Shown here one piece after another: positions 10,398 to 20,590 of a DNA stretch of 64,000 nucleotides. The DNA comes from Ornithodoros turicata. Taxonomy: Eukaryota; Arthropoda; Arachnida; Ixodida; Argasidae. Below the pieces are notes generated by a model. It did no database searches and had not been told where the DNA came from. It saw only the letters and a program-made list of their open reading frames with translations. The translations under genes were made by a program, and so were the position numbers. Position 1 is the stretch's first letter, and each line of letters opens with the position of its first letter. The stretch lies in NCBI RefSeq assembly GCF_037126465.1, contig NC_088205.1, positions 28,193,482-28,257,481 on the forward strand, written 5' to 3'.

Positions 10398-13241
10398 TTA
10401 AGATGAAAGAATGGTTGAGCTGTTCATCACATAGCGACGTAAGCTGCGCACAAAATACTTGCCATATTTTAAGTCGGATGGCAGCATATTCCACAATCTG
10501 ATACCATAGCTTTCTAGCAACCGGCTCCCATAAACATTGTTTGCTCGAAAAGGTTTGAAAATAAGACGTTGTACACTCCTGTTATTTCTAGGGCACAAAT
10601 TAAACCCTGTTGTGCCATGATATTCCCCGGTATTTATTATTTTATACACTAGCTTCAGGTACCAAAAGCGAACTAAATCAGGTAACGGTAGTATGTTAAG
10701 TCTCGTGAAAAGGTCTACCGATGGATGCCTCGTGTGAGAGAAAGTTATCAGTCTTAGGCTTCTTTTCTGCAACTTAAATAGGATTTCCTGATAAGCAGGG
10801 AATGTATTTCCCCATGAGGTTATACAATAGGACAAATGAGATTCAACGAGACAAAAGTAAAGTTGTCTAGTTACATGAATAGAAAAACACTGACGAGCCA
10901 AAAAGAGAGCGTGACAAGACCGCGCTACATTTCTCGCAATGTAATCGATATGCGGTTTCCAGGTGAGAGACGAATCAAGCAAGACACCAAGATATTTAAA
11001 CTCCTCTACCTGTTTAACAGATTGGCCTTCAATACTCAACTCAATCTGCGTGCCGACTGTGGACGGCTTTCTAAAAACAACAAAGCATGTCTTATCTACA
11101 TTTAACGACAGATGATTCGCTCTAAACCAGCGTGCAATGCAGTTAGTCTCACTCGAAATAGCAGCTTTAACTTCGTCAACTGTCTTACCACTGATAACAA
11201 AACAAGTGTCGTCCGCGTACATACATGTGGACATTTTAGGTACTGAGAACGGCAAATCATTGACATACAAGGAAAATAGCAGAGGACCCAATACAGACCC
11301 CTGAGGGACCCCCATAACAATCGGGAAAGGGTCTGAGAGCATTCCATTGATTGACGTAAACTGACACCTTGATGACAAATAACTCTGCAGGAAGCACAAC
11401 ATAAGACCACGAAAGCCGCAATGATGCAGTTTGCTTAGCAGAATGCCGTGGTTCACAGTGTCGAAAGCCTTGCGAAGGTCAACAAACAAACCAACAGTCA
11501 CAAGGTTGTTATTTAGAGCATAGTTGATTTTCTGAGTAACAGAGAAAACAGCTGAACTCGTTGATTTGCCTGCGCGGAAACCATGCTGTGCTTTACATAG
11601 AACATCATATTTTTCGATAAAACATGTCATCTGAGCACAGACGAGTTTCTCAAAGATAGTGTTAATTACACCAAGTACAGATATTGGACGGTAATTTTCA
11701 ACTTTTTCCTTGTCACCTGCCTTGTATATAGGAACAATGCGTGCTATTTTCAGTATGTCTGGATAAACACCGCTGAAGTACGCGTGGTTGAACATATAAC
11801 ACAACGGGATGGATAATGCGCTAGAACATTCCTTAATCACACGTACGGTAATGCCGTCATAACCAGCTGCTGTGTCACATTTCATACGGCCCAGAACTTT
11901 AACTATATCAGGTACAACGAAGGCAGACATGAAGAAAGAATTACTAATGCGATTGGTCAGATATGTTTCAGGATGAGGTGCACGAATATTATTAACTCCC
12001 TCTGCAAGCTTCGGCCCTATGCTCGAAAAGTACTTTCCAAACAAAGCACACATCTCCTCAGTAGAGCCGATATTCTCCGGATATGTCTTCGTTTCACATT
12101 TTCCCTTTGTTACACTATTAACTACTGACCATATCTTTCGTGTGTTACCCTGAGCGCGAGAGACTAAGTTCGCATAGTAGTCTCGTTTGTGTTGACGTGT
12201 TAACTTGCTTACATGGTTTCGAAACTTTTTGTATTGGGAGAAGTAGAATAAATTATTAGGGCATCTTCTATGCTTTCTGTACCATTCTGCTTTCTGCCTA
12301 ACAACATGTAGCAGGTTTTCGTTCATCCACGGGCATATTGGTATCTCCCGTCTGTTCCCAACGATGTAGGTTGTACATTTATCAACCAGATACTGCAGAA
12401 GAGCGATAAAGTTACGAAATTCGATGTTTACATCAGCATCGTATATGGACGACCAATCAAATGACTCAAGGTAGCTACGGAGTTGTTGATAATTAACCCG
12501 TTTCCGCGATAACTCGATTGTATTACGGCGCGCCAAACCGTGTCTGTTGATCGTGCTGCATTGAACAGTAAAATCATATGTGCAGCAAACCGCATTATGG
12601 TCAGTGATAGGCTCACCTATCACCTCACATCGAACAACACACCTGTTTCTAACCAAAATATGATCGATCAGCGATTCCGATTGAGCAGCAACCCTAGTAG
12701 GCGCATCTACGACATTACGTAGCCCATATGACTCAAGAAGCATAGTGTAGTCATTACATGGATTATGTAACAAATTTATATTAAAATCCCCTGCTATAAA
12801 TACACATTCACGGCTGCGTATTTTAGATAACACATTCTCAAACCTGCTGAGGAACGCATCCAAGCTGCAACTGGGTGAACGATAAATGCAGCCAACTAGC
12901 CCAATACCCACGACATCAATAAACATAGATTCACAATAATCAGGCACCCACAGGTCAATGTCATTTCTCACAGCACAACAGAACCTGTCAGATACAAAAA
13001 GTGCGACTCCTCCACCCCTTGCAGTTCCTAACAAGTGCTTTCTTGGAGACGAGAAAAAGGCAAAACCAGGTAATTTATACTGCTCGCTGGCATTGAGCCA
13101 TGTCTCAGAAAGACAGATTACGTCATAATGAACCTTAGATGTGGCTAACAAAGTAACAAGCAAGTCAAAATTTTTTCTCATGCTGCGAATATTAACATGA
13201 AATATATTAAACGCTCGTGGTAGCATCTTTGTCCTCGTCAT
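10398..13241 (-). CDS. LINE ORF2: apurinic endonuclease and reverse transcriptase
   Basis: 947 codons from ATG at 13241, uninterrupted. The N-terminal endonuclease/exonuclease/phosphatase domain shows HVNIRSM, LSETW (catalytic Glu), GGGVALFV, AGDFN (Asp/Asn), LIDHIL and ITDHNAV. The RT domain follows with NYRPISVL, QHGFRAGKST, FVDLRKAFDTV, GVPQGSVLGPLLF and the catalytic YADD. A C-terminal region ending in ESYGIRLWNMLPSDLK is typical of CR1/Jockey-like elements. The endonuclease nicks target DNA and the RT copies the element RNA at the nick. The ORF overlaps the end of ORF1 by 35 nt in another frame, so translation probably needs reinitiation or frameshifting. No broken catalytic motif seen, so the copy may be competent. 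Confidence 0.93.
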   Translation of the reverse strand: MTRTKMLPRAFNIFHVNIRSMRKNFDLLVTLLATSKVHYDVICLSETWLNASEQYKLPGFAFFSSPRKHLLGTARGGGVALFVSDRFCCAVRNDIDLWVPDYCESMFIDVVGIGLVGCIYRSPSCSLDAFLSRFENVLSKIRSRECVFIAGDFNINLLHNPCNDYTMLLESYGLRNVVDAPTRVAAQSESLIDHILVRNRCVVRCEVIGEPITDHNAVCCTYDFTVQCSTINRHGLARRNTIELSRKRVNYQQLRSYLESFDWSSIYDADVNIEFRNFIALLQYLVDKCTTYIVGNRREIPICPWMNENLLHVVRQKAEWYRKHRRCPNNLFYFSQYKKFRNHVSKLTRQHKRDYYANLVSRAQGNTRKIWSVVNSVTKGKCETKTYPENIGSTEEMCALFGKYFSSIGPKLAEGVNNIRAPHPETYLTNRISNSFFMSAFVVPDIVKVLGRMKCDTAAGYDGITVRVIKECSSALSIPLCYMFNHAYFSGVYPDILKIARIVPIYKAGDKEKVENYRPISVLGVINTIFEKLVCAQMTCFIEKYDVLCKAQHGFRAGKSTSSAVFSVTQKINYALNNNLVTVGLFVDLRKAFDTVNHGILLSKLHHCGFRGLMLCFLQSYLSSRCQFTSINGMLSDPFPIVMGVPQGSVLGPLLFSLYVNDLPFSVPKMSTCMYADDTCFVISGKTVDEVKAAISSETNCIARWFRANHLSLNVDKTCFVVFRKPSTVGTQIELSIEGQSVKQVEEFKYLGVLLDSSLTWKPHIDYIARNVARSCHALFLARQCFSIHVTRQLYFCLVESHLSYCITSWGNTFPAYQEILFKLQKRSLRLITFSHTRHPSVDLFTRLNILPLPDLVRFWYLKLVYKIINTGEYHGTTGFNLCPRNNRSVQRLIFKPFRANNVYGSRLLESYGIRLWNMLPSDLKYGKYFVRSLRRYVMNSSTILSS

Positions 13242-14226
13242 TACCACCGATAATACGCAATTCGTCTAGTCTTCCCAGAAACTGTTTGAATATGGAGCCT
13301 TCCGGCCAAAGTTCCTCCGAGTTTATTTTATCAAAATCATTGGCACTGACTGTTATGTGAAAAGAGCTGTAGGTAGAATACCTTGTCTTCAGCTGTCTTA
13401 CTGTCACACATTCGTGTCCCACTGCGTCGGTAACCATATCCTTTACATCTGCAGCAGTTGTGTCTGGGACAAGCCGAGAGAGAAATAAAGATTTCGTGGG
13501 CGAACTGCGGGCGACAGATTTTACTTTGCTCGAAGTGCTCTTTCCACCCACAGCGGCAGGTCGTTTCCTTCTTTGAACTGTCGTCCATTCGTTATTTCCG
13601 ACTTGTTCCACCGGCTGACGTACCAGACCATTTCCATGAGCAGACGGTGATGGATCCATTGGAGTTGTTGCGAACCTAGGACCAGAGGAAAACTTTGCTG
13701 TCGAGGAGCCTCCAGTAGATGATGCACCAAATGAAGAAAATTTCAGGTGTGACACCGAGGCATATGTCTGCTTATTCTGCCCATCAGCATGCCGTTCTGA
13801 CGCGTTTGGCACAACTCGAGACAATAAGTCCTTGAGGTGTATTATTTCGGAACGCAGTTCCCTTTGCTCGGATGCCATTTCGTCGACCTTTGCAAGTAGG
13901 TTACTAAGTTGCACACGTGGAACTAGGCACATGTCAGATAAATCGGCGTCAGAAGTTGGGCTTTCCGTACGTATGTTAGGCTTACTTGTTACATCACTGC
14001 TGGTCGGTGATGGCAGAACCAGGTTACTCCCACTCCGCCGAGTGCACGGAACACATTTCCACATACTTTTCCCATTTTTAACAAGGAACGGTAAATCAGA
14101 AACAGCGATGTTAACACAGTTCAGATGAAAGCGATTAGCACAAGCTCCAGAACAAGTAATTGCCTTCGCCTTGGCAACAAATGATTGAGAGCAGCTGCCG
14201 CATACGTCTTTCGCCAGCGACGCCAT
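13207..14226 (-). CDS. LINE ORF1 protein with PHD-type zinc finger
   Basis: 339 aa from ATG at 14226 (context GCAAGATGG). Residues about 9-62 form a Cys/His-rich PHD-like finger: CGSC, then CSGAC, FHLNC and WKCVPC. A coiled-coil-like stretch follows (NLLAKVDEMASEQRELRSE, about 108-135), then a Ser-rich linker. A C-terminal RNA-binding-like region contains LFLSRLVPDTTAADVKDMV. This layout is usual for ORF1 of CR1/L2-type and some Jockey-type LINEs, which bind element RNA in the ribonucleoprotein. The end overlaps the start of ORF2. Confidence 0.85.
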   Translation of the reverse strand: MASLAKDVCGSCSQSFVAKAKAITCSGACANRFHLNCVNIAVSDLPFLVKNGKSMWKCVPCTRRSGSNLVLPSPTSSDVTSKPNIRTESPTSDADLSDMCLVPRVQLSNLLAKVDEMASEQRELRSEIIHLKDLLSRVVPNASERHADGQNKQTYASVSHLKFSSFGASSTGGSSTAKFSSGPRFATTPMDPSPSAHGNGLVRQPVEQVGNNEWTTVQRRKRPAAVGGKSTSSKVKSVARSSPTKSLFLSRLVPDTTAADVKDMVTDAVGHECVTVRQLKTRYSTYSSFHITVSANDFDKINSEELWPEGSIFKQFLGRLDELRIIGGNDEDKDATTSV

Positions 14227-14291
14227 CTTGCATCAATCCAGGCATGGTTCCAGGCTTGCATCAGGATCCTTGGGTGTTCATGTTGAATGGA

Positions 14292-14464
14292 CACTCTTAA
14301 AAATGAACTTACGTACATGAACGTACGCCTTTTTTGTGACACTTATGCTGTTCATAATTGTCACAAAAAAGGCGTACGCCTCCCGTTTTCAACAAATCAG
14401 GGCAGATAACGATATCATTCGAGATCATGGTTGGCTATGAGCGTGAGCGTGAGTTCATTTCTAA
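14292..14464. mobile_element. palindromic TA MITE, split by another element
   Basis: Begins CACTCTTAAAAATGAACTT. It has lost most of its left arm but keeps the CGTACGCC core and a full right arm up to GAGTTCATTTC. The last bases of the MITE, GAGTGT, resume at 15101 after the 633-bp element at 14465-15097. Confidence 0.75.
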
Positions 14465-15097
14465 AGGGCAACCTCCATGGAGCGAATGTACAGCGAAAAA
14501 GCTGCGAACTTCGCTCAGCGTCGGACGCCCTGCGCGAGGCGTCAAAAATGTGAGCGTCCGCCGCCGATCTGCCCATGCTAGATATTTTCGCCCAGCGTCC
14601 GCGGTTCCGGAAGCGTCAACTGCAGATGAACCAATCAAAGTGCTCTTCCGCTACGAATACACGCCAGATCGTCTGCACGTGGTTCTCTGCTCTCGTGAAT
14701 CATCGTCATCGTCCTCTTCTTGCAACTGGGTGCTGTCGTCTGCTCGCGCTTTCGCCAACTGCAGCGCTAGAACGTGAGGCATTCTCTGCCAAGAAGCATA
14801 TTTTCCTTATGCAGTAGTGAATATGCCTTTCGGTACGTTACTGGGTGCATCTTTTCAGACAGTTGTTGGATTTAGTTGCAAAATTTGTGACATTAAATGC
14901 AATTTTTCGAGCAACTGATTTCACTAAGCTTTCACCTTATACCCTGGCAACAGTGACATCACAGCGTGACTTCCCGACGCCGTCCGCTGGATTTTCGCCC
15001 CATGGAGCTGGTGCCGGCGAACAACTGGCGGCGGAACGCGCGTGGCAGTCTGCCGCGCGAACTTCGTTGCAAAAATTCGCTCCATGGAGGTTGCCCT
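14465..15097. mobile_element. TIR element, 3-bp TAA duplication, inserted in a MITE
   Basis: Starts AGGGCAACCTCCATGGAGCG and ends with its inverse complement. TAA flanks at 14462-14464 and 15098-15100. The target is the terminal TTTCTAAGAGTGT of the palindromic MITE, so the insertion is younger than that MITE copy. A 3-bp TAA duplication would fit PIF/Harbinger (inference). No transposase inside. Confidence 0.75.
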
Positions 15098-15354
15098 TAA
15101 GAGTGTGGTTCACTGCGCTTCACGTTCAGATTATTGCTTGGACGTTGGCTGGACGTTGGAGATGTTGTGTTCGTCTTAATCTTTCGTTCAGCCTACACAA
15201 TTTACGTTCCTATCTAAAATGCCGCCTGCCTCGGTTTGTTCTTCTGGGTGTGAATGGAGCGTTCATGGAAGAAAATGTAAGAGAATAGGCCAGGGTGAAT
15301 GTGTGTTCGTGTCTTCATGAATGAGGTCCTGGTACTTTGACGAGCGCGTGATGT

Positions 15355-15440
15355 CGTCGCGTAGTGTAATAGTAGCACCACCTGACTGGCAATCATGCAG
15401 GTGTGGGTTCGAGTCCCGCCAACGGCACTCGCTAGTTCTT
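15355..15440 (+). repeat. tRNA-like SINE head
   Basis: A-box-like TAGTGTAATAG (15366 region) and a perfect B box GGTTCGAGTCC at about 15406-15416, spaced as in a tRNA gene. A CACCTG/CAGGTG stem encloses an oversized loop, so this is not a canonical tRNA. The body to the right is unrecognised. Confidence 0.5.
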
Positions 15441-16121
15441 CGTCAACAGCCATCTAGATCAATAACCCATTAAATACAGCGCTGCTGTGATGACCATGAC
15501 GACACGTCTCTGCACGTACTGATGCTGTCGGGAGCGAATGCCTTTTATGGGAAAGGTGAGGGCGTGCAGCCGCAAACTAACGTTATACATAGTCCTTCGT
15601 AGGTTCTAAGAAATGACAAACCTTACGTCGATGTAGGAAGGGAGTGGATACACTGTCTTGGAATGTCAGAGGACAGTTGTCTGGACTGTTCCGTGGTGTG
15701 CTTAAATTACTTTCTGATGCCGCGTGAAGCAAGTTCACGAATACTGCGAAGTGAGACGCTGAAGCATGATAACGACGCCCAGCATTATAGGAGGTCAGTA
15801 ATCTCGAGTAATTATTTCTTCTCCCTCTGCTTTCTGTAGCGGGGAAGTAGTGTACAGGAAATGAGACGTTAAACCTGTTGCTCGCAACCAAGGTCCCTGA
15901 CCGGCGACATGCAAACGGGCATCTCATTATCATTATACGCTACACAACAGTGAGAGAACATGTTTCAAAGCGTACTCAATCGAATACCAGTGTAAAAAGT
16001 TTGAAGGACGATTCATTATGATCATTAATGCGTCGGAAATGCGTCAGCACTAGACGTATTCTATTATGGAATTTTGCGTTTTATACGTTCTCTTGTTTTT
16101 TATACGTTTTCTTATCATATG
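15441..16121. other. intronic DNA, nothing recognised
   Basis: Part of the intron between SLC6-like exons at 16522 and 10084. No coding or repeat signal was identified. Confidence 0.4.
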
Positions 16122-16270
16122 ATCACTATCACATTCACTACTCACTATCATCACTACTCACCATCATTAATCACCAATTATCACTAATCACTAATTACTA
16201 CTAAATATCACTGTCACTACTATCTTCAAATCCTCTACTGCTGTACCTACTATCTAAATCTACTATCTAC
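16122..16270. repeat. cryptic simple repeat (TCACTA-rich)
   Basis: Irregular tandem of ATCACTACTCAC, ATCACTAATCACTA and similar words, read directly; degenerate microsatellite. Confidence 0.75.
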
Positions 16271-16521
16271 CTCTCTTCTTGTATCTAGCACCCTATGTCT
16301 CAACTAGAGGCTTCACACATCCATCTCATAGACAGACGGTCACAATTTTCCAACTCGGGGGTTCATATGCTAACGCATTACAAGTATTCACGGAAAGCGC
16401 ATTTCCGAAGTGCCCTTTCCACGGTGTCACTAATATATTGAAGAGGTTGCCTCTCAGATGTCGTTATGAGGCGATTTTCTCGGACTTTTACGATACGCAA
16501 TGTATGAGAACACAAACGTAC

Positions 16522-16621
16522 CGTATCCCCAAGTCAGAGCCACGACCTCGAAGCAAGCTAATATGAGGACAGGCATCTCAACGGCGAATCGTGACACCAG
16601 CTGGTACACATGGTAGCCAGC
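16522..16621 (-). CDS. SLC6-like transporter, exon coding TM10
   Basis: 100 bp between acceptor TTTTTCAG and donor GTACGT, phase 0 to 1. The peptide is AGYHVYQLVSRFAVEMP followed by VLILACFEVVALTWGYG. It fits the family pattern GG.Y...L.D......LL.....E.....W.YG, with the conserved Glu and W.YG present and the usual first Gly replaced by Ala. Joins cleanly to the exon at 17271-17399 (ending LCSA) upstream and to 9978-10084 downstream. Confidence 0.88.
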
Positions 16622-16933
16622 CTGAAAAAATTAAAGAAACAGGGGGTCTGGTAGGTGTTAGGGTACACAGTGGGGGAGACAAAAGCGCATCGTATCGAGT
16701 TATCGCGCACTTATTACGGCCAGTGGATTGGTTAATTCGGCCCTGTCGGAAAGGACTTTTTGCGATAGGACGATGCGATACGCTTTTGCCGCATTCATGT
16801 AAACGTAGCAAGTGATACGCCAGGCTGTCTCGCGCCAAGCGCTTATGCCACGTTGAAGATTGCTAGTGCCTCAATATGTCACACTACACACGCTGCCGCC
16901 CCTTTTGGAATGTGGTTCATACCGAAGTGAGTG

Positions 16934-17087
16934 CCCAAGCAGCACAATGTACTGAAAGTCGAGTGCAATAGGGGTGGACGGTATGTGTCTTATCAATGTT
17001 CTTTAGTTTCAGGAGTCTGTTCAAGGTCTTCCACCTACCCCTCCACCCCTATTGCACCCGACTTTCAGTACATTGTGCTGCTTGGGT
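16934..17087. repeat. 154-bp foldback in an SLC6-like intron
   Basis: CCCAAGCAGCACAATGTACT and the following GAAAGTC/GTGCAATAGGGGTGGA return as an inverse complement ending at 17087, with a loop of about 60 bp. Arms differ at one or two positions. A hairpin-forming MITE is the simplest reading. Confidence 0.8.
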
Positions 17088-17270
17088 GCAGGCGATCGTC
17101 CCACATGCGGCTTCAGCTATCGCTATCAAACTGTTTGAAGAAGACTGACATAACGCCCAGATCGTGCCTTGAGATCTGGCTTTGCACCATGAACAGTACT
17201 CGTTAGCAATGCGGATATGATACACAAGTGGCAAATTTAACGAAGACGGTCACTGTGGTCTAAGCTTTAC

Positions 17271-17399
17271 CGCAGAACAGAGGGGAAGTCCGGCCACAAA
17301 ACCAAAGACGCAGAAGACTAGTGTCACAAAGTGTCCGGCCCGGCGCAGAACGAGGATCTCATCCGTCACGCAAGTAATGACCGTCAACATCCCTGCCAT
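17271..17399 (-). CDS. SLC6-like transporter, exon coding the TM8 end and TM9
   Basis: 43 codons, phase 0 at both ends, acceptor GTCCTCAG and donor GTAAAG. The peptide MAGMLTVITCVTDEILVLR then AGHFVTLVFCVFGFVAGLPL and CSA follows the SLC6 pattern VE...T...DEFP..LR then TM9 and GL..CT. The Asp-Glu pair is kept, while the Phe-Pro after it is replaced by Ile-Leu. Confidence 0.88.
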
Positions 17400-17511
17400 C
17401 TGAGGACAGAAACGAAAAGAAAATACGTGGGACAGTTCGAGCACCTAAAGTTCAAGGTCCGACCGGTACAACTTCGATCGTTACTGGAAGCTATACAACC
17501 AAGACGCTTAC

Positions 17512-17752
17512 CATGTGGGTAATACCGATGTAAAGGATTGTGAAGTAAAATATGACGGACCACAGCTGCGGATACTCAAGAGCCCCTAACACCTCGCTTG
17601 ACATGATAAACAACAGGGAAGCGCCCTCGCCAGAGAAAAAGGTGTCAAGTGGAACGTGGGACGTGTAGGAGAGATTTCCCATCACCAGGAAAAGCAGGCA
17701 GCTACCCAGAAGGCTCGTCAGCAGGTCAAGGATCACGATGTACACCACATCC
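17512..17752 (-). CDS. SLC6-like transporter, exon coding TM7 and TM8
   Basis: 241 bp, phase 2 to 0, acceptor TTTATAG and donor GTAAGC. The peptide begins DVVYIVILDLLTSLLGSCLL (TM7), has a short loop, then GEGASLLFIMSSEVLGALEY, PQLWSVIFYFTILYIGITHM. The family block D.....+....S..AG..+F and then GP.L.F+.YPE....+P...W+..FF.+...LG.DSQ is recognisable. The usual G-D-S-Q end of TM8 is GITHM, so the residues that help form the second Na+ site differ. The conserved Pro of YPEA is also lost (SSEVL). Confidence 0.88.
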
Positions 17753-17819
17753 CTATAAACAAAGAAAATGGATAAGCAGATCAAATACGGGGCAGCTCAA
17801 ACATACGTCTGTCGCGACG

Positions 17820-17900
17820 TCGGTCTGTATATACCAGGAGTATATATAGGAGTCTGTATATAGGGAGTATAGGACCAGGAGTCTGTATATACTTCTCAGT
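17820..17900. repeat. short imperfect tandem repeat
   Basis: GTCTGTATATA recurs three times with AGGAGTATATA-like spacers; simple-repeat-like. Confidence 0.7.
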
Positions 17901-19574
17901 GTGTTGTCAAATTTCCTTCAAGAGCATTACTTCTGGCATTAAGAAACTAGAGGAATGAAGATGTTCTAGAGAGGCTCTACAAAAGACAGAAGTGTGCCAC
18001 TTGTTGGCAGATCCACTTCTAGCGCCATCTCCCGCACACGTATATTACGTGTGCTATATAATACGTCATACAGCGCCTGTACCAACCGCTACACGTAACG
18101 GTATATAGAGCAAGCCGATCCGGTATAACTGACGTAGGTGACCTGTGTGAAACGCCACGCAACGTGGGCATCAAAAGCAATTAATTCCATGCAGCATGCA
18201 CATGCATGATAAAACACACGCTGGTGTCACAAATATATATATTTATGTGTGTGCTTTTTTTTAAGTTTGTCATATCGCTGAGTTCATTTTCTTCGTTTCC
18301 TTTATAATCGTTTTCGCTGAACAACAATCTGTTTCAGTGCGGTAGGCGATACTCTACCCCATTGCTAGAGGCACTTTCGCAGAAATATAACGAAGGTTAA
18401 AGTCACAAAGTGAAAATACACACTCTGGTGCGCAGTTAAGTAAATTCATTCATGGTGGTCATCACAGACATCATTCACATTCACATCATGGAGAATGATG
18501 TGATGTTGTGTGATTGGCTGTATTGTATGACGTGACGTGACGTGTATTGTTGATGTTCAATTATGTCCTATGATGTGATGTCATGCTGAAGTTAAAGGTG
18601 TTGAAGTTGGAATCGAATGGTCGTTCGACCTCAACTTCATCCAAGTGATGGGGTTTCATGTTGATGCCGCATGATGGATTATGATGTTGATATGACGCGA
18701 TAGGCTGTGTACTCGTGCAGTTTATCTTGCGTTAAAGGAGCAATAAGGTGACATTTATCATCGCTCGAAACCCTGCCTCATCTCTGAAGCTGTCCACCAG
18801 AAGTCACCGTGCAAAATATTTTCGCTCTGCGGTGCGTTATAGCTGTGCAATCCAATTTACAAAAAAAAAAAAAAAAGGGAGGAGAAAGCAACCGCGTACG
18901 GCCGACAGGATGCTCTCGTGACGTTGAAAAGGCTCCGTGCCATGTTTCTGTTTTTCTTGGCCGCTCATACATGCTTGAGCTGTGCCGCTGTACGTAACTG
19001 GTTACGTGAGGGCCCTCTCGTTCTGTGACCCGCTCTTTTCACGAGGACATGAATTTTTGGAAGGTGTGCAGAACAGAGCCCTCGCGCTCGCTCTGAGATC
19101 ACCTGCGCTCATCGTTCTTTCGCAGGAATTTATTTTATTCATTGAAGAACACTCTGTGCCGAAAAACGACTACCGGTCACGATAATGGTCCTTTAACTAG
19201 TGATAGAAACCTCCTACCGCTGACCTGTATAACAGCCGATGAGTCCTTAAGAGACGAGCGGGGCCAATTGGCACATGACAACAGCGAAGTCCACAAAAGT
19301 AACACAGATGTAGACAGGGAACGTCGAACTTTCGACCATTAATCATAAGCCTCTAATGATATGGCAAAAGGTTCAGAGTACGGCATTCCCTGTCTGTCTG
19401 TGTTGCTTTCGTCGTCTTCGCTGACGAGTCTCTAAACCCGTCCCTGGCGTCTGATTTTTTCTTCATTAATATTAATATTTGGTATATTCCTAGCAAACCC
19501 TATATGGCCGATTTGTTATATTGGTACTTTCAATGCCGCCAGAAATGAACCATTGCCACGACCTGTCACTTCTG
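17901..19574 (-). other. SLC6-like intron; expected TM6 exon not found
   Basis: By phase, an exon coding TM6 should lie between 17753 and 19939. No reading frame with the SYN..NN pattern was seen. The stretch holds a minus-strand LINE 3'-end fragment near 18330-18375 (CAATGGGGTAGAGTATCGCC), a GATGTGATGT-rich stretch at 18480-18700 and an A-run near 18861. Confidence 0.5.
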
Positions 19575-19660
19575 ATTGGAAGAAAGAGGAGGCGTAAGCC
19601 TTTTCGTGTCAATTCGAATATAATTGACACAAAAAGGCGTACGCACCTCCCCCTCTCCTC
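19575..19660. repeat. core of a palindromic MITE
   Basis: GAGGAGGCGTAAGCC with GTGTCAA and the inverse TTGACACAAAAAGGCGTACG form a palindrome like the centre of the 3231-3479 family; outer arms missing or different. Confidence 0.6.
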
Positions 19661-19939
19661 TTTCGGCGCTGTTGCTGTTGCATTGAGGCATACACAACAA
19701 ATGGCTCACCGGCGCACTGCTGGCGTATTGATTTCGTTGAAGCTAGCAAAGACGAAAACTGATCCTGTGCCGATACCCAAAGAGGTGAGCATACTGGACA
19801 CAGCTCGATGCCAAACCTGCACACATTAAAAAGAAAAAAAATATTATAGAGCTCGCTAAACAAGAAACAAACAAAAATGTAGTCCGCCGGAAACTCTTCC
19901 GGATTTGTTTCTTGTGTCCTATATACATCCTACTCTCAC

Positions 19940-20122
19940 TATATCTGGCGAAGGTGGTTGGGGAACAGCGTGCATGAAGGAACTGACCGTGGGATCGGTG
20001 AGGCGTGAAGTGTCAACACTGAACATGTAAGTGATGCCGCTCCAGGAATGGTCTTGTCGCTGGGCAAAGTAGCAGATCACAAGGAGAACGACGTACACCG
20101 ACGGCGCGAAGGCATACACGAA
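19940..20122 (-). CDS. SLC6-like transporter, exon coding TM5 and following loop
   Basis: Starts after acceptor TTCGGTAG in phase 0, fitting the donor of 29573-29702. The peptide FVYAFAPSVYVVLLVICYF is TM5, followed by ITYMFSVDTSRLTDPTV. This matches the SLC6 block ...P+..L..L+.RG......G+..+..PD...L.DP.VW. The 3' boundary is uncertain: the GTGAGA donor gives 19940, while a GTCAGT donor inside (after DPT) would shorten it. The residue pair RG after TM5 is replaced by AQR. Confidence 0.75.
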
Positions 20123-20381
20123 CTACCGAAGAAGGCAATGCCATACGTTACTACCCTGTGTCGCAAAGGCTAAAGATTTTCCAAGCACCCCCCACACAAG
20201 AAATACCCAAAAACATTAGCTTAATACACATGGTACACTAAAAACAGAACACCACGTATAACGTAACAGAGCGTATACTTTTTTAAACATTCATGCATCA
20301 ACCAGTCTATTGAGGATTGATCATTGAGGGCTGGTTGGCCATCAGCGTGGTATGTGAGGTTAAACCCTAAGTATGAACTAT

Positions 20382-20500
20382 GAACTTCATCACATAGCAC
20401 GCTCCTAGCCAACTATCATCCCGAGTGACATCGTTCTTTCCTCTGACTTGCTGAAAACGGGGGCCGTACGCCATTTTTGCGGTATTATGTACACATTAAA
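20382..20500. repeat. left-arm fragment of palindromic MITE
   Basis: GAACTTCATCACATAGCACG, CTCCTAGCCAACTATCATC and GCTGAAAACGGGGGCCGTACG follow the left-arm order of the complete copies; the right arm is missing. Confidence 0.7.
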
Positions 20501-20590
20501 CTTTCTTACACCCTTTTGAGTGGAAGGTGGGTGTACCAAGTGTAATGAAACACACGTACCTCTCAGGGTGTACTTCACAACACACACATA

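Larger units (their letters stand above)
10162..14289 (-). mobile_element. non-LTR retrotransposon (CR1/L2-like group), apparently intact
   Basis: Minus-strand element with two overlapping ORFs and a poly(A) tail (T-run at 10163-10186 on the plus strand) preceded by AATAAA-like words. The 5' end is placed at about 14289, where a palindromic MITE begins. A PHD-type ORF1 plus apurinic endonuclease and RT in ORF2 suggests the CR1/L2/Rex/Jockey assemblage; clade needs a tree. No convincing target duplication was found. It lies in the SLC6-like intron between exons at 16522 and 10084, in the same orientation as the gene. Confidence 0.85.

Noticed and set aside
10162..14289. Target duplication of the LINE, using GATATCATT words on both sides
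   Set aside because: The right-hand word belongs to the palindromic MITE consensus and is not adjacent to the LINE end.
17049..17234. Minus-strand frame that loosely resembles SLC6 TM10
   Set aside because: Its phase fits neither neighbour, and the exon at 16522-16621 matches TM10 much better with perfect phase.
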